Below, piece by piece: positions 52,193 to 60,764 of a DNA stretch of 64,000 nt. This DNA comes from JADKCL01 sp046329055 (GTDB taxonomy: Bacteria; Bacteroidota; Bacteroidia; J057; JADKCL01). The DNA lies in contig JAXLVK010000021.1 in the NCBI GenBank assembly GCA_046329055.1, positions 5,508 through 69,507 on the forward strand, in the 5' to 3' direction. The notes beneath the pieces are model-generated. The model was not told where the DNA came from. It searched no databases and was given only the letters and a program-made list of their open reading frames with translations. The translations under genes were made by a program, and so were the position numbers. Each line of letters opens with the position of its first letter. The first letter of the stretch is position 1.

Positions 52193-52828
52193 ATGAAACG
52201 CGAACATTCCCTCCTTTTCGCCACGTTCTTGTTTGTTGCGATGTTAGCAGGATGCTGCTTTGAGCATTCCGAAAATCACCACGAAGTCCCGCCTTATGCC
52301 TATTCGATGGTTCCCTACGACACGGGGAGCACCTTCCGCATGCGGGACACGAGCGGTTTCATCAATACTTTTCGGTACGTGTCCGCAGGTATTGAGGATG
52401 AGCAGATGGCGAGCTGCGGCAATTGCTGCGAGGACAACTACTCCCAGCGGTTTCACTTGCACATGCGAGGCGGTAGCCCCTCGGTGGACCTTGAGTTTGG
52501 TCTGTTGCAGGAGGGTTGGGGGGCTCAGTCGGTTCATGACCCCACCGTTTTTTCATTGAGATTCGACGAGGTGGTGGAGTACCGATGGACGAGGTACCTC
52601 TCCGAAGGAGGAGGGCAGTGCTGGGACGATCCGAGCACTGGGGTGAGCTGTCAGTTCAACCTCGTGGTCGCAGGAGTGACCTACGACACCCTCTATCAAT
52701 TCACGCGAAGCGAATGGCTCGGCGGCATTTCACAGGAGGACAACCCGGTGAATATGTGGTACAGCACGAAGGTCGGCTTGGTCAAGTACACCACAGGCAT
52801 GGGGAATACTTGGGAATTGGTTCCCTGA
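52193..52828 (+). CDS. Hypothetical Cys-rich lipoprotein
   Basis: 211 residues. The signal and lipobox (VAMLAGCCFEHSE, Cys21) mark it as a lipoprotein. The mature part has a Cys cluster, MASCGNCCEDNYS, and a further pair in GGGQCWDDPSTGVSCQF, so disulphides or metal binding are likely. The rest is predicted beta-sandwich with many aromatic residues (YQFTRSEWLGGISQEDNPVN, YSTKVGLVKYTTGMGNTWEL). No family recognised. It lies 23 nt after the DDAH gene on the same strand and may be part of that transcript. Confidence 0.62.
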   Translation: MKREHSLLFATFLFVAMLAGCCFEHSENHHEVPPYAYSMVPYDTGSTFRMRDTSGFINTFRYVSAGIEDEQMASCGNCCEDNYSQRFHLHMRGGSPSVDLEFGLLQEGWGAQSVHDPTVFSLRFDEVVEYRWTRYLSEGGGQCWDDPSTGVSCQFNLVVAGVTYDTLYQFTRSEWLGGISQEDNPVNMWYSTKVGLVKYTTGMGNTWELVP

Positions 52829-53031
52829 AACTCCTTTCATTTGAATCCCTTCAATGCTTGTCTGGCCCTACCGGCGTGCCTTGTGGGCAATGGGCCCTCT
52901 CAAGCAGGCGGGCAGAACATTTTTTGCAAAACTTTCAATAATTATTGAAACTTCTGGTGCGATGGTCTCGTTCAAACCAATATCAGCAAGGAATTCCCTC
53001 GCTGTGGTTTGAAAACTTGATACCCACTACC

Positions 53032-53352
53032 ATGTTGTTTTTTATCCTACTCCTCATGCTTGTCCTCGGTCCGGTCCAAGTGATCTGGGCGTTCATACAC
53101 GTGGCATTCACCAAGGACGACAATACCCGCCGTCGCTTTGGCTACTACTTCATCGGAGTAGGCATCTACTTCGCAGTGCTGATCCCGATGTGGTACAGCT
53201 TCAACATCTGGCATTCGGATCCCTTGGTCGCGATCCACTTCTACGGTGGCGCATGGTCGCTGGCAATTTACCACATCTACATCGTCGCTACATCCATCCC
53301 ACGGCCTGAACCCGACCTGATGCAGGTGGACATGGACGGGCACCCCATCTGA
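53032..53352 (+). CDS. Small three-segment membrane protein
   Basis: 106 residues starting MLFFILLLMLVLGPVQVIWA. Hydrophobic segments lie at about 2-24, 38-58 and 70-90, with a positively charged loop TKDDNTRRRFGYY between the first two, consistent with an inner-membrane protein. The C-terminus is hydrophilic (RPEPDLMQVDMDGHPI). Family not recognised. The start at 53032 puts the hydrophobic core at the N-terminus; the frame open to 52945 adds Gln/Ser-rich sequence. It is 32 nt upstream of another small membrane gene, with the same orientation. Confidence 0.5.
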   Translation: MLFFILLLMLVLGPVQVIWAFIHVAFTKDDNTRRRFGYYFIGVGIYFAVLIPMWYSFNIWHSDPLVAIHFYGGAWSLAIYHIYIVATSIPRPEPDLMQVDMDGHPI

Positions 53353-53384
53353 TCATTGTCCTCACCCCCAAACGCCTCACTGTC

Positions 53385-53747
53385 ATGGATTTTCTTTATC
53401 TCGTCCTTGCGGGCATGGCGGTCATTGCTTCGCTCGCACCCAGACTCAGCAAGATGGCCAAGGCCAATCTCGAGACCCGGAACCGCTACGCCGTCTGCAT
53501 TGTCGGGGCTGTGGTCGGACTACAGCAGGCGCTTGCCTTCATGATCGATCCCAACGAAGGCATCCAAGAATTCTACAAGGCTTTTGAGGCGTATTTGCCC
53601 TACGGCATCGCAATCCTCATCGCCGTTGCCGCCAACAGGTTCTACACCCAAGGCCAATCTGCCCCCGAACTCCCAGCCGCCGTGCCTGCCCCCGAGCCAG
53701 TCGCAACAAGCCCAGTCAGCAACCCTGACCTCATTTGGATGACCTGA
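53385..53747 (+). CDS. Small membrane protein with Pro/Ala-rich C-terminus
   Basis: 120 residues. Hydrophobic segments at residues about 2-20, 36-54 and 70-86 (YLPYGIAILIAVAANRFYTQ) are followed by a Pro/Ala/Glu-rich tail (PELPAAVPAPEPVATSPVSN). The first loop is basic (APRLSKMAKANLETRNR). It is short and not recognised; an inner-membrane location is likely. It stands directly after the small membrane gene at 53032, perhaps as a pair. The following gene at 53870 starts after 120 nt with no clear terminator. Confidence 0.5.
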   Translation: MDFLYLVLAGMAVIASLAPRLSKMAKANLETRNRYAVCIVGAVVGLQQALAFMIDPNEGIQEFYKAFEAYLPYGIAILIAVAANRFYTQGQSAPELPAAVPAPEPVATSPVSNPDLIWMT

Positions 53748-53869
53748 GCGGCAGAGCGTCCATCTAGGAAAATGCAATCCGTTCATCGTCAGTGCTCGCG
53801 AGCCTGATTGGCCCTCAGCGCCTTGCCCGGCGGGTGGACTTGGGGTAGATTTGCAACTCAATCATCGGC

Positions 53870-54310
53870 ATGAAAACTTTCGCCCTTCAACACAGCTTCA
53901 CGGAGGCTCAGTGCGCTGCGCTTTGGGAGGCCGCCCCAGATTTCTCCAAACTGGGCAGCTACCATCCTCTCATGAAAAAGGTCGTGGAACTCGAACCCGA
54001 GGCAGGAGGGAAGCGGTGGTTCAAGGTATGGGAGGAGGTCTCCATCCGTTCATGGTGGAAAATGCGGCCTGTGTACAAAGTGCGCACTGAGGTGCTCGAA
54101 CCCCATCGCCAAGTCGCCTACCACGCTAGAATCATGGGTCTGATCCGATTGCAAATCACCATCACCCTCGGCCCCACGGAAGCCAATCAAGTGTTCCGAG
54201 TCGCCGAGCAAGTCCAAGTCACCCAACTACCCATCGCCACCAGGCTCTTCACCCAAGTTTTCATTCCCGCCCACCAAGCCCTCTTCCAAAACCTCCGCAC
54301 AAAACACTGA
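53870..54310 (+). CDS. SRPBCC (polyketide cyclase-like) superfamily protein
   Basis: 146 residues with the helix-grip pattern of START/SRPBCC proteins: FTEAQCAALWEAAPDFSKLG, YHPLMKKVVELEPEAGGKRW, a beta core (TEVLEPHRQVAYHARIMGLI, RLQITITLGPTEANQVFRVA) and a long C-terminal helix (FTQVFIPAHQALFQNLRTKH). These proteins form a hydrophobic cavity that binds lipids or other small hydrophobic ligands; no ligand is suggested by the sequence. It lacks a signal peptide, unlike the other SRPBCC protein in the window at 62853-63362. Confidence 0.65.
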   Translation: MKTFALQHSFTEAQCAALWEAAPDFSKLGSYHPLMKKVVELEPEAGGKRWFKVWEEVSIRSWWKMRPVYKVRTEVLEPHRQVAYHARIMGLIRLQITITLGPTEANQVFRVAEQVQVTQLPIATRLFTQVFIPAHQALFQNLRTKH

Positions 54311-54354
54311 TAATCAATTGTTAATTATTAATTATCAACTATTCATTCCATAAC

Positions 54355-54822
54355 ATGTCGCTCCATTACCTCCAAGGCGACGCCACCGTCCCCCAAGCCC
54401 CCGGCGTCAAGATCATCGCCCACATCTGCAACAACCTCGGCGGATGGGGCAAAGGCTTCGTGCTCGCCATTTCCAAGCGGTGGAAAGGGCCAGAGGAAGC
54501 CTACCGTGCATGGCACCGCGACCGTGCCCGCAACGATTTCGGACTCGGCGCCATCCAGGTCGTGCAAGTGAACAGCTACACCTACGTCGCCAACATGATC
54601 GCGCAGCAGGGCATGAAGACCGGAAGCAGCGGGCCGCCCATTCGCTACGAAGCCCTCGAACAATGCCTCACCCGGCTCGCGGAGGAGGCCACCAACCTGC
54701 ACGCCAGCATCCACATGCCCCGCATAGGAACAGGCCTCGCCGGCGGCAAGTGGGAAGAAGTCGCCCCCATCCTCGAAAGGACAGTCGGACACCTCCCATG
54801 CTACATCTATGATTTTAGTTGA
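54355..54822 (+). CDS. Macrodomain protein (ADP-ribose hydrolase type, TARG1-like)
   Basis: 155 residues, the whole being one macrodomain. The substrate-binding loop near the start reads IIAHICNNLGGWGKGFVLAI, where Asn and Gly residues contact ADP-ribose in the TARG1/ALC1-like branch. The diphosphate loop is HMPRIGTGLAGGKWEEVAPI. The arrangement (start MSLHYLQGDATVPQAPG) matches stand-alone bacterial macrodomains that remove ADP-ribose from proteins or hydrolyse ADP-ribose 1''-phosphate. The catalytic residue type cannot be settled here. It may reverse ADP-ribosylation by host or phage enzymes, but no ADP-ribosyltransferase is present in this window. The neighbour 45 nt upstream is an SRPBCC protein. 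Confidence 0.82.
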   Translation: MSLHYLQGDATVPQAPGVKIIAHICNNLGGWGKGFVLAISKRWKGPEEAYRAWHRDRARNDFGLGAIQVVQVNSYTYVANMIAQQGMKTGSSGPPIRYEALEQCLTRLAEEATNLHASIHMPRIGTGLAGGKWEEVAPILERTVGHLPCYIYDFS

Positions 54823-54889
54823 AAGTTGACAGTGGACCTTTGATCCAGGCTATCCACTGTCAACTACCCACTGTCAACTATCAACTCTC

Positions 54890-55378
54890 CTAGTTGCTGC
54901 GCGCCGCAAGTAGGTCTCTCACCCCCGACAAAAACACCCCTCCGGCCATGGCGGCCATGACCCAGCCTTGCCAGCCGTGGTCCATGCGGAGGAAGCCGGT
55001 CGGCAATTGCGTCCATTCCCACCAAATCGGGGCGAAATAGGCCATCATCACGCCATAGACGATTCCCATGAGGGCATGCATCGCCCGTTCGCCACGTGGC
55101 AGCTTGCGGGTCCGGTCCTCTTCCCAGAAGTCCCAAAGCGTGATCACGATCTCCACAACCACGATCAATGCAAATAGCCAGGCCCAGATGCCATGCCACT
55201 CGACCCAACCGAGGCTGAAAAAGAGCAAGGCATAAGCAAAATCCCGGGCCGCATGGAGCCGCAATTCCTTTGCTGCTGTCGCTTGGGACGGCAGCCGCAG
55301 CTTCCATTCATGGTAATACAGCGTGTCAAAGGCACCCATGGCCCCTTGCAGCAGCGCGATCCACAATACCGTATTCAT
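54890..55378 (-). CDS. Small polytopic membrane protein paired with DUF4166
   Basis: 162 residues with four hydrophobic segments (LWIALLQGAMGAFDTLYYHE; FAYALLFFSLGWVEWHGIWA; the central WLFALIVVVEIVITLWDFWE; and VMAAMAGGVFLSGVRDLLAA). The motif FDTLYYHEW near the N-terminus recurs in membrane proteins fused to, or next to, DUF4166 domains. Here the DUF4166 gene is the upstream partner and its stop codon overlaps this start (ATGA at 55375-55378), so the two are translated together. An inner-membrane location is expected; no function assigned. Confidence 0.62.
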   Translation of the reverse strand: MNTVLWIALLQGAMGAFDTLYYHEWKLRLPSQATAAKELRLHAARDFAYALLFFSLGWVEWHGIWAWLFALIVVVEIVITLWDFWEEDRTRKLPRGERAMHALMGIVYGVMMAYFAPIWWEWTQLPTGFLRMDHGWQGWVMAAMAGGVFLSGVRDLLAARSN

Positions 55379-55953
55379 GCCTCCAATTCGATGTTTCCAG
55401 TGTATTCAAACAGCATTCCCAGCAGTGCCGACCGCGACTCGACCCAGACTTCCCAGCTCTTGCCATCGGCATGGGCGGTGGCGCGGGCGTTCACCTGGAG
55501 GCCCGCCCAGCGCGGCATGGGCAATCCCAGCATCCAACTGCGCTGCGTCGCAAAGCAGAGCGCACCCTCCTCGACCCAGAGCCGCATCGCCAACCGGACA
55601 GGGCCGGATTGCTCCTGGAACAACCCATTTGCAGCCCATTGCCGGGACTGGAGCAGCTTCTCGCCAAATGTCCGCAGCCATTCCTCCTCCTCGCCCGATC
55701 GCCGGATCTCCAAATGCAGTGGAACCCGCTCGGCGGCTCGCGGCACGCCGGAGGCGGCATTCACCAGCCTGACCAGCCATCCTCGTCCATGCCTGACCCG
55801 CATCCATCCCCGCGCCTGCACACGAGGAGCAGATCCATGCACCTGCCTCAGCAGCGGCGGCAATTCCGCAAATGCCGTCCCAAGCAATACCTGGTACGCC
55901 GAGGCAACCTCCGCCGCGTTTTCCATGACTCCCGATGGCTTGACCGCTTGCAT
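55375..55953 (-). CDS. DUF4166 domain protein
   Basis: About 192 residues from 55953. The conserved pattern of the domain is present: MRVRHGRGWLVRLVN, VPLHLEIRRSGEEEEWLRTF, SRQWAANGLFQEQSGPVRLA and LPMPRWAGLQVNARATAHAD, ending in a beta hairpin (LLGMLFEYTGNIELEA). DUF4166 usually occurs near short-chain dehydrogenase/epimerase genes; here its only partner is the overlapping membrane gene. The start is uncertain: 55953 and 55926 both fit, and the frame reaches 56001, which would run into the divergent gene at 56007. Confidence 0.65.
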   Translation of the reverse strand: MQAVKPSGVMENAAEVASAYQVLLGTAFAELPPLLRQVHGSAPRVQARGWMRVRHGRGWLVRLVNAASGVPRAAERVPLHLEIRRSGEEEEWLRTFGEKLLQSRQWAANGLFQEQSGPVRLAMRLWVEEGALCFATQRSWMLGLPMPRWAGLQVNARATAHADGKSWEVWVESRSALLGMLFEYTGNIELEA

Positions 55954-56006
55954 TTGCGCTTTGAATCGGTAAATTACATGGAAATCTTCTGACCCATACA
56001 TATTAC

Positions 56007-56915
56007 ATGAACGATTTGCACGACCCGCAGACTCTCCGGCGACTGGACCGGATCACCATCAGCGCAGCGATTCTTCTCTTCATCGGATTCGTGATGCCCT
56101 TCGCAGAAAACCGTTTCATGAGCCACGAGTTGGACTGGTTCGGATTGCGAACCATCACAGGCTCGGATGCGCCCTGGCAGATCAGGATTTACATGCTGCT
56201 GCCCTTGATGACCTTGGTGGTTGCAGCCATCTCCTTGATCGTCAAGAATCCCCAAACCAAAGTTTACCTCCGGATCGTCGCTGGATTTTTTCCCCTCGCA
56301 TTTGTCCTGGTCGCTGGGCAATTGGCGTTTCTGGGCGATTCTGCCAACATGTTGAGCCAACTGAGCAGTCCCAGCACTCCCAACATTGGGCCTGGGCTGA
56401 TCCAAATGGTATGTCTTTTCCTCGGGCCCCTGGCCATGTACGTGGGCGCCAATGCCTCACTGCTCAAGCCCGACTCCCGGGTTCCGGTGCATATCGTCTT
56501 CGCTGGGGCACTGTTGTTCGCGATTGCCATGGTGATGCCTCAGCTGGGCAGCCAACCGGGACCCAAGGCGCTCCTACTCACGAGCTTCTACTTCATGGGG
56601 GAGAGCCCCGTTGCGGGCATCATCGCGATGTTGGTCGAAGGGTTGATGGTCACTGCCATCGTGGTGTCCATCATCTGGTGGGCCAAGCGCAACCAAGGCG
56701 CCGCACAAGGAGCAAACGTCCGGCGGCTCCTCAATGTTGCCTTTACCGTCACGGTGGCGGTCGTGCTCGCATGGATGCTTTGGATCATGATCCGTGCCGG
56801 AGCAATGGCTTCGTTTTTCATCGTCATGGTGATCATGATGGCCAAATTCTCAATTCCGGCGATCGCTTGGTACCAACTCAAGATCGTGGGATTGGCACCG
56901 ATTTCGGCACGTTGA
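56007..56915 (+). CDS. Polytopic membrane protein, tandem paralogue 1
   Basis: 302 residues with about eight hydrophobic segments. The N-terminal part begins RRLDRITISAAILLFIGFVM and then PFAENRFMSHELDWFGL. A related pattern opens the next gene (QRFGIWTAILLILGVLLPII, then PRGGLMFPNFELLGI), and both have IxMLLPLM/LYLFFPII in the next segment. They are therefore probable tandem duplicates. The protein ends in a basic tail (KIVGLAPISAR). Inner-membrane location; no family recognised. It is divergent from the DUF4166 pair, and its promoter shares the 50-nt gap. Confidence 0.6.
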   Translation: MNDLHDPQTLRRLDRITISAAILLFIGFVMPFAENRFMSHELDWFGLRTITGSDAPWQIRIYMLLPLMTLVVAAISLIVKNPQTKVYLRIVAGFFPLAFVLVAGQLAFLGDSANMLSQLSSPSTPNIGPGLIQMVCLFLGPLAMYVGANASLLKPDSRVPVHIVFAGALLFAIAMVMPQLGSQPGPKALLLTSFYFMGESPVAGIIAMLVEGLMVTAIVVSIIWWAKRNQGAAQGANVRRLLNVAFTVTVAVVLAWMLWIMIRAGAMASFFIVMVIMMAKFSIPAIAWYQLKIVGLAPISAR

Positions 56916-57028
56916 CTTGGGAATCTCCCCTTTCGTGTTAACTTGCTGATGCCGTGCGGGCTGCAATTGCAGGAAGTGCGGCTACAAGCGTTTTGCAATT
57001 GTCCTCAACCACTTAATCACTCAAGTAC

Positions 57029-57994
57029 ATGCAAAAAGATTCCGCTATTCAGCGATTTGGCATTTGGACGGCCATCCTCCTCATTTTGGGGGTGTTGCTG
57101 CCCATCATCATCCCACGTGGAGGATTGATGTTTCCCAACTTTGAGCTGCTCGGCATTGCCGGGGTTCCTTTTACCCTGAAACTCTACCTCTTCTTCCCGA
57201 TCATCGGGGGCATCCTCTGCTTTGCGGCGCTCGCCCAGCAGAAATGGATGATTCGTGGGATCCTCTACCTGATTGCTGGGTTCTTGCCTTACTTGATCGG
57301 ACTCACCATGCAGGGGGAATCCTTGCTCATGGGCCGTCAAATGACCATGGGTGGCATGGGCTTCGGTGTCTCTGGGGCACTCACAGGCATTGTAGGGCTG
57401 ACCTTCCCGCTTGGATTGATTGGTCTCATCTCGGCGGCATTTGCTGGTCAAGCCAATCCTCGCAACAAAATCGTGCCGTGGGTGGCACTGGGCGGAGGCG
57501 GCCTCTTGGGTCTTTCCATGCTCATTCCCATCTCCATGCCCGGCTCCAGAGGGTTTGTGAACATCCTCATTTCCCCGATCACTGCCATTGCTGAGGAGCA
57601 AATCTTCATCGCGATTCTCTTGCTCATCTTGGTGGTATGCCTCGTGATTGCAGCCGTTTCTGGGATCATTTGGGGCCTCAAAGCCAAGGATGGTGTGAAC
57701 AAAAGCCGGGTGATCAAGCTCACCCTGCGTATCGGGTTCATTCAGCTGTTGGTCTTTGGTATCCTCGCCCTCCTCGTGGAAGCTGCCGATGGCGGTGAAT
57801 TTTTTGCCGCCGCGGTCATGATCGTCCCCGCAGCCTTCAAAATGGTGGGAATGCTCGTGGGACCCTTCTTTGCGAAGTGCCTTGGCGTGACCGAACTGAT
57901 CGCTTGGCAGGGGGCTGACCTCCCGCCCGCAGGTGGCGACAGCACCGAAGTGAAGATGACCAATCCCCCATCGGACCCGAATCCCTTTGCCTGA
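57029..57994 (+). CDS. Polytopic membrane protein, tandem paralogue 2
   Basis: 321 residues with about eight hydrophobic segments. Beyond the N-terminus shared with the preceding gene it has Gly-rich helices (TMGGMGFGVSGALTGIVGLT, GLIGLISAAFAGQANPRNKI) and a hydrophilic C-terminal tail (DLPPAGGDSTEVKMTNPPSD). The gap between the two genes is 113 nt, so they may be cotranscribed. It is followed by a probable terminator at 58064-58099. Function unknown; the pair may have specialised from one ancestor. Confidence 0.6.
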   Translation: MQKDSAIQRFGIWTAILLILGVLLPIIIPRGGLMFPNFELLGIAGVPFTLKLYLFFPIIGGILCFAALAQQKWMIRGILYLIAGFLPYLIGLTMQGESLLMGRQMTMGGMGFGVSGALTGIVGLTFPLGLIGLISAAFAGQANPRNKIVPWVALGGGGLLGLSMLIPISMPGSRGFVNILISPITAIAEEQIFIAILLLILVVCLVIAAVSGIIWGLKAKDGVNKSRVIKLTLRIGFIQLLVFGILALLVEAADGGEFFAAAVMIVPAAFKMVGMLVGPFFAKCLGVTELIAWQGADLPPAGGDSTEVKMTNPPSDPNPFA

Positions 57995-58063
57995 TTGGAT
58001 CCGGACACCATTTTGGGAAGTCCGATCACTCAGATAATCGTTCCGAAAAATAAGATTTTTGTC

Positions 58064-58099
58064 ACCCCCGGCCTGCAATCTTGCAATGTCGGGGGTTTT
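58064..58099 (+). terminator. Probable intrinsic terminator
   Basis: ACCCCCG (58064-58070) pairs with CGGGGGT (58090-58096), followed by TTTTC. The 19-nt loop contains a second smaller inverted repeat. It lies after the gene ending at 57994. Confidence 0.5.
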
Positions 58100-58146
58100 C
58101 CTGTTATGGAGGCGAGGAGGTCTGCTGCGCGTGGCTTGAAATTCGT

Positions 58147-58154
58147 TAATTTTG
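58147..58154 (+). promoter_or_regulatory. Candidate -7 element of the metalloprotease operon
   Basis: TAATTTTG is an exact match to TAnnTTTG, 59 nt before the start codon at 58213 and after the terminator of the preceding gene. No TTG is found at the -33 distance. Confidence 0.3.
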
Positions 58155-58212
58155 AGGCACTTTCACCCTGTTTGTTACCCTCTCTGGGAATGCCCTCTCA
58201 CGCCAATTTGTC

Positions 58213-60072
58213 ATGGAAAAGAATCCTGTCCTGCAAGAAAAACAACCCGTCCACGCCGGGGAGTCGGAACATGCCGAAGGTCAACATGGCCTGTCCATGT
58301 CGCCTCCTCCCTTCCAGCTGATGGCGAGCCCATCCGCCCCCCCGATCCAACGGGCCGAGGCCGGGCAGCCAAAAGCGAAACAGGGGCCTGCGGAGTCCTC
58401 CAAGGAAGCGAGTCCACAAGGCGATTTTCCATGGGACAGCATCGTCGTGGGCGGTGCCGCCAATGTCTTCAAGACTGCCGACGTGGATCCCGCCAACCTG
58501 ATTGTGACCAAGCCGCAGGGCGAGATCGTGCAGATCATCGGGCAAAAGGACACCTTTTACGAGGTTCAAGTCGGCCGCAAGAAGGGTTTTGTTCTGAAAA
58601 CTGCGCTCAAGCAGCTCAGCTACCGCCTCTCTCGCAACGAGGAGGTGATCGAGGTCATGCGCGGCAACAAGACCTTCAAGGCGGGCGACAAGGGCATCCC
58701 GGTGACCATTTTCCAGCAGATCATTTCCGAGACCACCGTCCTCATCCTCGCCATCCTCAAGCTCATGAAGAAGTCCGGAACGGATGTGGCTGACATCGAG
58801 ACCAAGATCAACGGCGGCAAGGCAGGCATGCTCAGTGGCGCCATCAACGGCGAGATGGATCCCACCACGGTGCTGTTCGTGAAGGCCATCCAAAAGGCGG
58901 CAGGCAAGCCGGAATCAGGGGAGTTGAACAAGGACGTGTTCCTGAAAATCAACGACTTCCTCCTCCTGAAGGCCTACCTTCTGGAAACCATGGAATTGCT
59001 GGACTACGCCAATTCCCCGGACGCAGTCGCTGGCAAGCAACCCGATGCCAAGAATCCTCCAGCAGACCTGATGAAGCATACCCGCAACATCAGCAAGGAT
59101 GAGCAAAAGGCATTTGAGGAGGCAATCAGCACGGCACCCAAAGCCAACGCCGGGAGCCTCATCAAGGACATCAACGGCGTGACTTACGAGCAGGCACTCA
59201 CACAGGTAGTGGAGGACCTCATCCTATGGTACTACGACCACCTGGCCAAGGGCAAGGCTGAGCAACACAAGAACAAGAGCGGCACGGAATTGCAGGATTG
59301 GAAGCAGATCGACAACGTCGCCAAGAAGTCGGTGGAAGCAACGGATGCCCGATTTGGGAAATACCGCAAGGGAGACGGACTGGACAGCACCAAGTTGCAA
59401 GACGGCTGGGCCAAGCGTGAAAAGAAATTCAAGGAAGATCCTGCCGAGAAGGATCGGGCAGTTGAGTGGCGGGTTTTCAAGATCATCAACATGCACCCCG
59501 AGGTGAAAGCCCTCGACCGGGAATACAATGCCGTCCAAAGCCGCTCAGAGGAGGAGCAGATCATCCTCCGGGTCAAGGAGAAATTGAAAAAGAAATACCG
59601 CAATGAGCTCATCGAGGTGGACAAGGGGTGGCCGGGAAATGCCGATGGCGGCGTGAGCATTCAGATTTTCAAGGAAAAGGACGCGGCTGGCAAGGATGAC
59701 AATGCCAAGAACCGCGACTACATGTGGACGCTCTTCAACACCCTCATCCACGAATACATCCACACGCTGGAGCACAGCGCCCACGAAAAATTCCGCGAGA
59801 ATATGGACGGGCAAAAGGGTGGAAACGTGTTGCGTGAGGGCATCACCGACTACTTCACCAAGATCGCCTTCAATTCCACCGACAAGAGCGACATCAAGCT
59901 GCGCGAGACGGTCGAAGGTCCTTTCCATGAGGCAGGTGTCGATCATCCCATCCCCAACATGAAGGCTTATCCCGAGTCCCAAAATGCCGAGGCGGCTGCA
60001 GGGGTGATCGGCTTCGCCAACATGTGCGCGGCATTCTTCCTCGGACAGGTGGACCTCTACCGGCACAAGTGA
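58213..60072 (+). CDS. Gluzincin metalloprotease effector with SH3-like domain and SPPPFQL N-terminal motif
   Basis: 619 residues, no Sec signal. Residues 1-75 are flexible and contain SMSPPPFQLMASPSAPPIQ, a motif like those near the N-termini of DUF4157-type effectors. About residues 80-135 resemble a bacterial SH3 domain (IVQIIGQKDTFYEVQVGRKK, then GFVLKTALKQL). The last third is a zinc protease: HEYIHTLEH (His513, Glu514, His517) with the third ligand Glu542 in LREGITDYFTK, the gluzincin layout. All catalytic residues are present. The next gene starts at the shared A of TGATG. Together with the DUF4157 toxin at 36116-41344 this suggests that both proteins are cargo of the same kind of delivery machine; that link is inference. 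Confidence 0.7.
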   Translation: MEKNPVLQEKQPVHAGESEHAEGQHGLSMSPPPFQLMASPSAPPIQRAEAGQPKAKQGPAESSKEASPQGDFPWDSIVVGGAANVFKTADVDPANLIVTKPQGEIVQIIGQKDTFYEVQVGRKKGFVLKTALKQLSYRLSRNEEVIEVMRGNKTFKAGDKGIPVTIFQQIISETTVLILAILKLMKKSGTDVADIETKINGGKAGMLSGAINGEMDPTTVLFVKAIQKAAGKPESGELNKDVFLKINDFLLLKAYLLETMELLDYANSPDAVAGKQPDAKNPPADLMKHTRNISKDEQKAFEEAISTAPKANAGSLIKDINGVTYEQALTQVVEDLILWYYDHLAKGKAEQHKNKSGTELQDWKQIDNVAKKSVEATDARFGKYRKGDGLDSTKLQDGWAKREKKFKEDPAEKDRAVEWRVFKIINMHPEVKALDREYNAVQSRSEEEQIILRVKEKLKKKYRNELIEVDKGWPGNADGGVSIQIFKEKDAAGKDDNAKNRDYMWTLFNTLIHEYIHTLEHSAHEKFRENMDGQKGGNVLREGITDYFTKIAFNSTDKSDIKLRETVEGPFHEAGVDHPIPNMKAYPESQNAEAAAGVIGFANMCAAFFLGQVDLYRHK

Positions 60073-60698
60073 TGCGTTTGAGCCTGGCGATCCTGACCTT
60101 CGGCCTGCTGCTCGCTCAAGGGCTGTTGCGCTGCCAATCCGGGCCGGAGGCAGGGAAATCTGCCGTTTCTTCGTTACCTGAACCGAAATCCACCATGTCC
60201 TGCGATTCCATCCTCGATCAGTTCCTGCGACAAGACTTCGCGCATTGGCGGGGGCTTTCAGCGGAATGCACGCCCGAGGCGATCGCGGCTTACACAGGTG
60301 ACACACTCCGGCGCCACAACCAATACATCATGGGTGGTGGCTACAACCTCACGGATGGAATGGCCCTCAGAATCAAGGGCTACGAGGAGATCGTGTGGCT
60401 CTGGTACCATGAAGGCAAGACCGTCTGTCTTGCGGTGGAATTCCCGGAGCTCAAGGAAGTAGCTGCATTGCTCGCAGCCCTCGGCAGGCCCACCGCCGAG
60501 CTGGATTGCTACTACGGCGTTTCCCTGATGCGCAACCGGGAATGGGTATATGCCGACCGTGGATTGACCCTGCAACTCAACACTGACCGGAGCAATGTCG
60601 TGGCGCTCAAGGTCTTCAGGCCCATGTCCTTGGAGGATTACAAGGAGGCGATGTACCGCCCCATACCACCCAGGGAGGAAGACAGATTTGACCGCTGA
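60072..60698 (+). CDS. Small exported protein, stop/start-coupled to the metalloprotease (possible immunity)
   Basis: 208 residues. A hydrophobic N-terminus (LSLAILTFGLLLAQGLLRCQ) gives a signal peptide or a non-standard lipobox at Cys21. The mature domain (LRQDFAHWRGLSAECTPEAI, YNLTDGMALRIKGYEEIVWL, YYGVSLMRNREWVYADRGLT) is an alpha-beta fold that I do not recognise. It starts at the A shared with the protease stop (TGATG), so translation is coupled and stoichiometry tight. In toxin systems such a gene usually protects the producer, here in the periplasm; this remains inference. Confidence 0.6.
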   Translation: MRLSLAILTFGLLLAQGLLRCQSGPEAGKSAVSSLPEPKSTMSCDSILDQFLRQDFAHWRGLSAECTPEAIAAYTGDTLRRHNQYIMGGGYNLTDGMALRIKGYEEIVWLWYHEGKTVCLAVEFPELKEVAALLAALGRPTAELDCYYGVSLMRNREWVYADRGLTLQLNTDRSNVVALKVFRPMSLEDYKEAMYRPIPPREEDRFDR

Positions 60699-60764
60699 GA
60701 GCTTGTTTTCTTGCCGGAAAATGGCTATTTTTCCCATACAGGGTCACGCCATTACCCCCGCACC

